NCBI GenBank assembly: GCA_022818135.1
Contig: JAFMSR010000005.1
Span: 19,365,216 to 19,429,215 of the forward strand
Source: Saxidomus purpurata
Taxonomy: Eukaryota > Mollusca > Bivalvia > Venerida > Veneridae
Reading direction: 5' to 3'
DNA length: 64,000 nucleotides
This document shows, in pieces, positions 51,051-61,934 of the stretch; positions within the stretch are counted from its first letter, which is position 1; every line of letters begins with the position of its first letter. Under the pieces are notes generated by a model. That model was not told the origin of the DNA and searched no databases. It was given only the letters and a program-made list of their open reading frames with translations. The translations under genes and the position numbers were made by a program.

Positions 51051-54000
51051 ATGAAGACGATATATCGCATGCATAACACGGCCCTTCTTCAAAGGTAACT
51101 CTGAAATACATTTATTTGAATGATTTTGAAATGAATTGGAACAAATGTTTAGCACATATAGATAAGGTGGTGTGCGCAAGCACGGAGTCAACACCTTAAA
51201 TGTCAAGGCCACAGACTGCAAGACACCTCTTTTTTTTTATTCATTTATTTTTTTATTTTATTTTTTTTTTTTTGGGGGAGGGGGGCATTCGTCAGTTATG
51301 AGGTTCCGCTCTTTTTAATATGAAATAGACTGCAATCGATACTGTTAGCACATGTATGGAAAAATTACATGTAATTATATGTCATGATTAAGTATTTTTC
51401 GTTCATTGTATTGCTTCATTATAAAATGGACTTATCGGTCTATTCATGATAGTCTATTAGTAGAATTGATGCAAGATATTCGTAAATAAAGCGCACTGAT
51501 GCGAGGATAGCTATGAAAATTTAAACGTGTGTAAAGGAAGTGTCAATTTTAACTTGATACAGAGCAATTATACGATATAATTTCCATTTTGAAATTCGTG
51601 AGTTTATAAACTGTTTGCGATAAACTTATTTTAAAATATTTACACACGATTTGATTTAATCAAAGGGCATTCGTGTCCAATGGAAACAATTTTAGATTTT
51701 ATTCTTCTTGTGAACCTTTGTGTTAATAAATGTTGTGTTTTGAATAAAATAGGATGTTGTTTATCATTATATTATAGATAAAATATGTTTATATTACGAA
51801 CACTTCTGACACGCCTAGTATATGTAACGTGAATATTATTTTTTCTTGCAGTTGTTTTTAATACGCACAAAACAGAAACACACTAATATCATTCCTATCA
51901 TCCCATTATATACTAAGGTACCGAGTACGTTCCATCTCCGACATATATTGTTTCTGTGAAACCTTTAGGTAAATGTAAATCCAATGGAGAGAATGTGTGA
52001 AGAATGGTGTTAGGTTCGCGTTAATATATTCAATTAGACACCGTTAGTACTGGCCTCGATGCGGTACTGCGTGATTATCACACGTTTGGTGAATGAAGAC
52101 CGCAGAAACGCGCTTTCTATTAAAACATAGATCATTTCTGTATTAGGTTATTAGTCTGAAACTAAAATTTTAAACAGAAATGAATATGTTGTAAACATAT
52201 AGAATTACATATTCAAGCATTCAAAAAGTTTCTTCCAATGATATTTCATATTTCAATAAATAGGTATTGAAAAGAAAAGAAGTGCGAAAATTATTTTTTT
52301 AACAAAACGTCAACATAAAAAATAACATGTAAATTCAATATTGCACATCAATACATACATGTATGGAACCTTTTGTTGAATGGAGTAACATGCCCGAGTT
52401 TTACAAAACCATAAAATAACAATACGAAACAATAATCAATGCAAGTAAAAATTTAGTAACCGCCGCGTGTGGCAAAATAATAGCTGATCCGGAAAAGACT
52501 GGTATTAGCAGATCATTATCAACCCAATTTCATTATTACTGTCATGATCATAATTGCATGTAACATCCGACTATATGAAATAAATTCTAGTTTTACTTAA
52601 TATTAACATACAATGTAGCTAAACATCATAGTTTGACTTATAGAAACCCGAATAATAATATGCACGACTGATGCTTTCTGGCTAGTTTAATTCAAATCCA
52701 GCAAGGAGATACAATAAAGTAAAGACAAATTTCAACAATTCTTCTACGTAGCCTTAAATGCAGTAGACAAGGTTGCGGTTATTCTTCGACTTAAGGTCTT
52801 TTCTCCAAATCATGGTCATTCTCATCAATTTTAGCCACAATAAGTAACTATTCGTCGAGAAATTGAACTCCGTTTTCCAGCTTGACAGGCGGTGATACTT
52901 ACCTTGGTACCAACGAAGATTGTTGAAAATTAAATCCATCATTAAGTTTTGTGTTACTTGTCTTATCGAATATGTTGCTAGAAATATTGACCGTTATTCA
53001 CCGGTCGAGAAAGTATAATTACTAGATACACTCATTATTAACATTAGTTGGAGGTTTACAACATATCGATAGGTATGAGCTACTTACGTAGTAGAATTAT
53101 AAATTCATTCATGATAGTTCTTAATACGCGAGGATATTTTATTTACCTTTTTCATTCGGTATTATCCAATTAAAATGTGTCTTACATAGTGAATATTTCA
53201 AAATTTAAAAATTGTTATACGTTCTACTTGTCAAAATTCACCAAAGTATTTCTTTTCAAAAGAGAAATATATGGGCTTAAATATCAACTGCTATAAAACG
53301 ACGCATGTTATTGAAATATACAGCATTGTGGTTTTAAAAAAGTGATTTCATTTCTTGTCAACACTGTTGTTGTTTGTTAAAACTGGAGTTAGGGAAAAAC
53401 ATTGCAAGATCATACTGAGTCATTTGACCAAGAACCTTCACAATGATTGGCTACAACATAATTTTAGTCTGATATGATATGGCAAAATACAGGCCAAATA
53501 CCTCGTATTAAAGTAGACATGGAGCAAATACATAGTCGGGATCTCCATTTCTATGACGTCAATGTACAAAATGATAGTGTTGGCAGATAGAGCAAAGTGA
53601 GATTAATTTGGATATGTAATTATCTCATTTTTACAAAATGGTAAATAGGACATTTTAAATTAAGGCGACAAAATATGTTTATATATATACTGCCTTTAAG
53701 CATTGTGAGGACAAACCCCATTCATATATAGGATAGGTATTCTTTGCCATGAATGATGCTGTGGTATTCTCAATATATGACCACGTTTAAGTGTTCAATA
53801 AAATAGTCTGATTGAAATATCTATACAACTAAAAGGTCGAAACGTTGTCTTTTTATTGAATGACATCAACCCAGACATCGAACCGCCAGATGCAACACCC
53901 ATACTATTGTGACCGACTCGTGCTTGTCCATCTGTCTGTAAGTTTGGCCGACTGTTAATGATTCTCTTACAGTTTGTTCAAATCTAATCTTCATTGCATG

Positions 54001-54116
54001 CATGGTACCCACGCGGCATAACCCATTGGATAATATTTTCAGCAGCCAACTTGTTTTACACAAGTAAAGGGGGTTATCAAAAGAAATCAAATTCAATAAA
54101 TCCGGATATTTTTTTG

Positions 54117-54577
54117 TAGGGTTAGCGCACGTTTTTTCGTGTTATAACATCTGCAGAGACCCGAGGGATGGTTGGTGCCCGAGCCCGTTAGGGCGAGGGC
54201 ACCAACATATCCCGAGGGTTTCTGCAGGTGTTATAACACGAATAAACGTTCGTTAGCGCTATTCTAGCATCAATAACATAAACAATCATAGAAATAAAAA
54301 TGAAACGCTCTTACTGGTACTACGTTCAATAATGCGCGGGATAACGTCCGTGTTGTTTACGTCATATTTATGACGTCACCAGCGGTTTTTAAGCCCGGCA
54401 CTGTTGACGCCGTACATGATGTAAGACTTGGAAGACAGGTCCATTGTTTACAATGGCCCTGTACTGCGCATAAAACGGGTTATAACGGCGCGTGAATCTC
54501 CCCGTTAACACACGTTTTTTCTCCTGTTAAAACACCGGCAAAATGGGCAAAAACAGCACATTTTATGCTAGAATAAG
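54117..54577. mobile_element. Composite hairpin insertion in unit B
   Basis: The segment is absent from the matching place in unit A (near 38.35 kb). Its left part (about 54122-54258) is a near-perfect hairpin: 'cgtgttataaca' and 'ctgcagagacccgaggg' pair with 'cccgagggtttctgcag' and 'tgttataacacg', with a loop that itself pairs (ggttggtgccc / gggcaccaac). Its right part, 54260-54575, is bounded by inverted TATTCTAGCAT / ATGCTAGAATA. It is markedly more GC-rich than its surroundings. Confidence 0.6.
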
Positions 54578-57210
54578 TAACAATCTGTTAGTAGTGGGGT
54601 TTTAAAATAATTATTTACATCTGAAGACTTTTAATTCTTTGATAAATGGATTAACAATAGATCTGTGTAATAAGTTTAATTTGTCTTGACCCTGCAAAAC
54701 GTTTCGGAAGGATATTATCAGTATTATTACACACTTGGGGCTGACAACAAAGCATAGCATTTGAATATACAAAAGAAGTGTAATATACATGCATATAATT
54801 ACAATGATCGCACTGCATATTTGTTCAAAAGTTTAATATTCATTGTCCTGTGATAATCATTTTGACAATTGTGTCTGGTAAATATTATCGTGATTTAATC
54901 AAGCTCAAAGAAATCAGAGCATTTGAATAATGCGTAATGGTATTGATTTTCTCAAACAATGGACTCGTGAATGATTTCTGCTATGTTCAAAACTTTCATT
55001 TGAAACGGATATACAGGTAGTAAGTATTATAAAAAAACTGATGTTCATTTTACAAAGCAAGACTTGAAGTCCACTGGCCCCTCGCGCCACCACGTTCGAC
55101 CTCGTAAAACTCGAAGTTAACGGAACCAGAGCAAACCATACAAAGTACCTTCCATTTACATGTCTTAAAGAACATAATGTGATATTGGTTGGTCACTCGA
55201 AATTCCCCCTCATGTCGACATTTGAATATCTGTTCTGTCCAGATGGCCTACGCGCCCATCTGACAACAGAACCTGTTTCCCCATGGCGAAACACATAAGG
55301 AGTAAATATATATAAGGAATATAGATGTTATCAATGCAGAAAAAAACACATTCAATTCTTAAATAAAACAAAATAATTTGTCAACATATGAGCTACATAA
55401 AGACAAAACCTACAACTTTGTAGGGTTTGTTACTTTTTAAAAATATTGATATTAAAAATTGTGGACAAGCTATGCCCACTTTGTAAAATTTCTTTTGCGA
55501 CATTTTATAATATATCTAATGTTAAAGAGTATTATAGACTAGGGTCCGATCGGTTGAGTTATTCGTATCCGTTTTGTAATGCCCCATTCCTAAGTTGTCT
55601 TTAAATTAAAGTACATTTAAAGGTAGTTCGGGTAATGAATAAATTTGAAACTCGAAACAGGTCATTTACTGGGAACAAGTACGATAGACCGGGTATCAAA
55701 GCTGAATTATGCTACACGAAATTACAAAACACATCCAACCTCCAGGTTCACCAAAACAATGATATTAAAACTTTTACGGCAATTTTTTAGGGTAACTTCA
55801 AAGATTTGGCGATTTCTATTATAGTAAAAAGGAATTTAGAAGTATGTACGATTTTATGCAGTTAAGGCCTTGGCACAAATATTCACATCGAAAATCAAAT
55901 ACTAGAACCTTGTATAATTACTTTTTGATCTGTGGGTGGGGTAACTAAATCTGGCAATTGAGTTGATATAATTTTTTAAAACTATTTTTGTGTTTTGTCG
56001 GTCGGTCAGAAATGATAATTGTCTCTGAAGATTTTTACGAAAATTTTACGAGATCTGTATACATTTTTGGGAGTTGAGTCCGAGGCACAAATGTTCAAAT
56101 ACATATTCTCAATCAGAAACATTGTACAGTTTTGGTGGGTGTCAAGTAGGTGGGGTGAATTGACATTGTGAAAAGCTTTGAAACTAGGTTTTTGAATGTA
56201 TCAAGCTTTCGGAACGACTTTTTTTGGGTAATATTTTATAGTAATTATGCTTGCGAAGGTTTACCGGTCCCTAGTTTTGTTCAATGGAGTTAAAGAAAAG
56301 GGTTTTATTAAATTATTATAAATTATTATTATTATTACGGTTAGAACATAGCTATATAGCTATACTTTATACAACGGTAATTTTCTCCTCGGTACAACTG
56401 TGTGTTTCGCTTTATTGAGCTAGTTTTATAGGTGGGGTGTTTCAGAAAAAGTTTCATATTAAACCGACCACCGAGCAATTGTTTATTAAAGTAACGCTAA
56501 GTTTAAGTATTTTAAGTAAAATTAAACAAACTGTTACAAGTATTGATTTTCTCACTATGTTTGAATTAGAATTTATTATGCTTCCGGACTGGTTAAATTA
56601 GCTTCCTAAGGCATTTTTGTTCTTCCACAGAATATTAGAAGGACCCAAATGCAATCCCCCCAAAAATAATGGAATGACCCATATACTTAACATATTAAAG
56701 GCTGAAGTTATATGTTTTCTTAAACGTAATTTCGCTGGTTTAATGAACGTTTGATTTTTCTGTTGTTCTACTAATTAGTGAGTGAGAATTTTTTGTTTTG
56801 TTTTAAAATTATGAATTATGTTTAACTTGATAATAAATATTTATAAATAATAAATTGTAGCATTCTTATCCATGACCTGTTCCACCGGGATACCAAAATA
56901 TTGATTTTGAATGTTGAAATAAATAATGCCTTCTCATATGTACGCATTTAAACTTGCTTTAATATACTTGCTTGACATATATCTGAATTTTTAACATATC
57001 AATCTTAACATATTGCTTGTTTCTGAACTGAAAAACTGAGGTTCGATAATATTGCGCTAGTGCCACATGATACGTGACGTCGGTCTAATGCTAGAGTAAT
57101 TATGAAATAAATACACATGTTCGTATTTATTCGAATATAGAACATGCATTAAACTAGATCTATATGACACTATATCAATTGCATTAAGGATGTCTGCTAC
57201 GTTGTGTTCA

Positions 57211-57966
57211 GATTTCAACGATTTTCTGAAAATCAACATATATCAAGGGGAACATATCACCATCAAAATAAAACCTTAAAAAGGGTACCTATCCAGGCTT
57301 TTTTTGGCGCTAGGCTTCAACAAACTATGTCACCATATTTGGGAATGCAAAAACATTATTAAGTCATAGTTTACCATCATTATCTCCTGTTTATTCCATT
57401 AGGTAAAACCAATCATTTTTTATTACATTAATGTTGAAAATAATGGTACTGTGATTGAAAATCACTAAAAAAATTGACTCGGAACAAATAGTTGCCGAAA
57501 TGCAAAATGTTAAAATTGAATTACCCCACCCACTTATTTTCAGAATGGCACTTAATTCATGCATATCGATGACCTTTAAAACAGTGAAGGGATTTCAACG
57601 ATTTTCTGAAAATCAACATACATAAAGGGGAACATATCACCATCAAAATAAAACCTTAAAAAGGGTACCTATCCAGGCTTTTTTTGGCGCTAGGCTTCAA
57701 CAAACTATGTCACCATATTTGGGAATGCAAAAACATAATTAAGCCATAGTTAACCATCATTATCTCCTGTTTATTCCATTAGGTAAAACCAAACATTTTT
57801 TATTACATGAATGTTGAAAATAATGGTACTGTGATTGAAAATCACTAAAAAAATTGACTCGGAACAAATAGTTGCCGAAATGCAAAATGTTAAAATTGAA
57901 TTACCCCACCCACTTATTTTCAGAATGGCACTTAATTCTTGCATATCGATGGCCTTTAAATCAGTG
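57211..57966. repeat. Tandem repeat, 380-bp unit, running into an assembly gap
   Basis: Two nearly identical copies begin with 'gatttcaacgattttctgaa' at 57211 and 57591. The second runs directly into the N gap. Units B and A lack the repeat here. The array is probably longer in the genome than shown. Confidence 0.8.
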
Positions 57967-58466
57967 NNNNNNNNNNNNNNNNNNNNNNNNNNNNNNNNNN
58001 NNNNNNNNNNNNNNNNNNNNNNNNNNNNNNNNNNNNNNNNNNNNNNNNNNNNNNNNNNNNNNNNNNNNNNNNNNNNNNNNNNNNNNNNNNNNNNNNNNNN
58101 NNNNNNNNNNNNNNNNNNNNNNNNNNNNNNNNNNNNNNNNNNNNNNNNNNNNNNNNNNNNNNNNNNNNNNNNNNNNNNNNNNNNNNNNNNNNNNNNNNNN
58201 NNNNNNNNNNNNNNNNNNNNNNNNNNNNNNNNNNNNNNNNNNNNNNNNNNNNNNNNNNNNNNNNNNNNNNNNNNNNNNNNNNNNNNNNNNNNNNNNNNNN
58301 NNNNNNNNNNNNNNNNNNNNNNNNNNNNNNNNNNNNNNNNNNNNNNNNNNNNNNNNNNNNNNNNNNNNNNNNNNNNNNNNNNNNNNNNNNNNNNNNNNNN
58401 NNNNNNNNNNNNNNNNNNNNNNNNNNNNNNNNNNNNNNNNNNNNNNNNNNNNNNNNNNNNNNNNNN
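57967..58466. other. Assembly gap (500 N)
   Basis: Exactly 500 N, the usual placeholder for a gap of unknown size. It sits inside the 380-bp tandem repeat. Predicted frames that cross it have no meaning. Confidence 0.95.
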
Positions 58467-59799
58467 AATTGTTAAAAGGAACACAGTGTTGAAAGAATTT
58501 CTAGAATTGGAGTATTCAATTTAAGATGTTGAAGATTTAAAATTTCAAAAATGGTGGATGGTGGAGGCGGCCGTTTTGAATTTGTGATGTCGTAGTGCTT
58601 TTATTAAATATTCATGAAGGTATGACGGCTAAGTTAAAAACACCAGCCTCAAGTACATATTAAAACATGGTAACGTACATGACACTTAATTAATATTACC
58701 AATTTCAGGTGAAAAACGATTATGACAGAAGGAGTAAATGGGGTTTCAAAATGAAGTTTTGAAAAAGGAGCGTGTCTAATAGTATGTCTAATTTGCATAT
58801 ATTTACTAGATTTAAGATTTCTCATTGCTCTTCTATTTTTTTTATCTTATTTCAAAAATTCTTTAAACAGTGTGATTGTGTTAACAAGCTCTTTAGTTTT
58901 CAGGTTTCGTAATATTTTGACTTGAGTTACCCTTTAATGTTTCAAAACATTCCTTGTGCCGTTGTAATATTACAATTTTGAACAGTAATGAAACTTTAAA
59001 GAATGTAACTAATGGATCTCTTTAAATGAAGAACTATATCTTTATAAATTTTAATGCTGCTGTATCTTAGCGTTTTATCTGTGAACGAGAACCACGTTAT
59101 ACAGTTATTATTAAGTCGTTTTTCATTTCAAGTATTATTCAGGAGTTTTATTTTGATTTTGAAATACGCAATAATTCTTAGCATATCGTATAAACGGTTA
59201 CATGTAAGTGTTTAATCATCTTTATTCATCAGCGGTTTGTCGAGCTTTCAGACAAACTGAAATTATGTAACGAGTGCTCTGGATGACGAGAATGGTGTTT
59301 AATAAGCACCTTACAAAATGCAATAGGTGTATTGCCAATTATTGTTAACTAAACATACATGTATATAGAATAGTGTGTTATTGATACGTGGCTTGAACAA
59401 ATGATAGACTAGTGTGTTTAATTCGCACATCATTATCGCATCTACTGCATGGCTGTCGCTGCCTTTTACAGTGCCTGCTTTATTATCACTGAAATTAGTT
59501 GTTCTCTATACTATATCGAACCATTGTTCGTTTCTGCTAATTTTTAAATGCTATAACATCTGATATATTAAAAGCAGTTATATTACGTTTACAGTTTCGC
59601 TAAGAGGTCCTTGGTGTTTAATATATTGAAAGTATGTCCGTTAAAACAAATACGTTAATTCCTCTGTATCGCTCATCAAAGTTCCACTGAGACTCACTGG
59701 CATCTCCAACCGTGCATGGAGTTTATATATTGAGAAACCGTTTTCATTTAAAAACATACATCATAAAGTTACAATTCTGCTGTTGTTATTGCTAATACT

Positions 59800-61170
59800 T
59801 TGTTACATGTAATTAATATGTCCATGATACAAGGTGTAGTACCTGACAACTTGAAACTAGCAAGAGTTGTGCCGCTGTTTAAAAAGAGGTGCTAAAAAGA
59901 GTAATATATTATCAGATGGATACGTATCTTTCTAAGAATAATTTACTTTTTAATTACCAGACTGAGTCTGGTTTTAGGTGCAGTTTTTCCACGGAGTCTT
60001 ATCTTATTCATTTGACTGATTTTAAACGTTTTAAGATGGATACATGCAATTTAGTAGGTACTCCTTGACCTACAGAAAGCTTTCAATACTGTCAATTACG
60101 GTGTGCTTTTGATGAAACTTAGAGCCATAGGTCTAACGGAAGCATCAATTAGATTGTTTCCTCATATTTATAAGATAGGCAGCAACTAGTGGATGTCTCG
60201 TCACAAGCAAATATTTCTTCCGGCGTCCCTCAAAGTTCCATATTAGGTCCCATATTGTTTTTAATTTTTTTAAATGATATGTCTGCTGTTGTCAAGCATA
60301 AATTACTATTTTATGCGGATGATTCTGCAATTTTGGTGACAGGTAAAAATAAGGATGAAATTGAGTCCACCCTAAGTATTGAAGTCGAAACAGTAAGTGA
60401 GTGGCTTATTTGTAATAAATTGTCTTTATATCTTGACAAAACAGATCTATACTTTTTCCAAGCAAAGGGTTAATTATCAATCTAAACTCAACGTCACTTA
60501 AGAATAGAATACAGGTTACCCAGAATAAACTTATTAGATTTGTCCTGAACTAAGATAGTATAGTACACATTGGTATAGATCAGTGTTTAAGTCCTGTGGC
60601 TAAGAGATATGATTTCAAAACCCAATGTCATGTATTCAACATATATTCCAAGACTGCCCCCGTTCATATGGCAGAACAGTTCGTCCCAGTCATGTCAGTC
60701 CATAATTATAGCACCAGATTCCGAGTTAAATCCTTTCCTTCTGAGGTTACATGTTATTCTCATCCTTCAAAGACAATGACCGCTTTTCCATTCCTACGGT
60801 CAAAACTTATGGCAAAGGGTCTTTTGCTTACAATGGCTGCACCCTATGGAATTATTTACCCCAAACCCTTAAGGATGCTAAGACCCTCTCCATCTTTAAG
60901 TCCTTTGTCAAGGGGTACCTACTAGAGTTGGTGGATTTATATATTTTTACATTTGTCTTTCCTCTAATTTGGTATACAGTGTTATGTAACATTTTAATAT
61001 CAATAGCATGTTTTTTATCAAATGAGATTTATTTCTTTTTAAGTACCACAAATGTCTATCTTTTCAATACCATATGCTGTGACTTTATTGTCTATATTGC
61101 TTCCATTGTCATATATGATATAACACTATAGACTTAATCCATACTCTTTTTTTGTGTTATCCTTTGCATC
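59800..61170 (+). mobile_element. Degenerate LINE with RT YADD box, unit C
   Basis: Fragments in several frames show 'PDNLKLARVVPLFKK' (59.84 kb), 'SGFRCSFST' (59.97 kb), 'DLQKAFNTVNYGVLLMKL' (60.07 kb), an open frame at 60189-60473 with 'GVPQSSILGPILFLIFLND' and the catalytic YADD, and C-terminal pieces at 60596-61131 ('SFAYNGCTLWNYLP') related to the unit-B fragment at 50.2 kb. It is broken by stops and short deletions. It ends near 61.15 kb in 'tgtgttatcctt' and a short ctat repeat. Confidence 0.75.
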
Positions 61171-61934
61171 TACCTATCTATCTATCTAACGAAAGTTGGG
61201 GTGGAAATGTGGCGGTTAGTTACAGAGCTGAGCGATAGCGCCAACTACTTGGTCAGTTTTATCAGTTTGATTGACAGACCGTATATATCCAATGGCGTTT
61301 GTGTCCTGCAGGCTGGTGTTAATCAGTGCCTTATCGATCTATATAGCAGTATTATCAGCTATAAAATTTACAGTTTATATTCAACAGGCAACGCTACTGA
61401 CATATGGTTCTTACATTTATGCTTATTTATAGTATGTTATTATTTGAATATGAGACTTAGTATTTAATACAAACTTGGAAGTTAATTTATTAATAATTAA
61501 CTATGCAATATGCCTTTTAAGTTTTAATCGTTATTTCTGTTAAAGAAAACGTGAAAATATAAACTACGAGTTGATTTATACATTTTTCAAAACGCATACA
61601 TATTTTCTTTTTTCATCTGGCAGCATTTGGATAAGTAAGGGATTTCATATTGTAAATGCAGTTACATTCATTTCTTTTACTATGTATTGCAATTATGTAA
61701 TGTTCATTATTAATATTTTCTAACTATCAGCATTGAAAAATCGAAGCAAAAAGTAATTTGATACTAAATTATAAAATATGCATTGTTTTTAAACAAAATT
61801 GAAAATTTGAAAATAATTGTTACTGAGATGTTGCAAGATATTAATTGAAACTTGTTATGAAGGTTACATTTGATAAAGTTTGAACTTATTTTCGTTTATT
61901 TTTTCAGTCTTTGGTTTCTGAAGTAGTGAAAAGG

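Larger units (their letters stand above)
43661..56870 (+). repeat. Tandem segmental duplication, unit B
   Basis: About 13.2 kb, the shortest complete unit. It matches unit A along its length and its first part matches unit C. Unit-B-specific additions are a LINE 3' fragment (about 50.17-51.05 kb) and a hairpin element (54.12-54.58 kb). It lacks the large unit-A element: the empty site near 49.94 kb still reads like its flanks. Confidence 0.75.

Noticed and set aside
57771..58524. Long frames spanning about 57.8-58.5 kb
   Set aside because: They consist mostly of N from the assembly gap.
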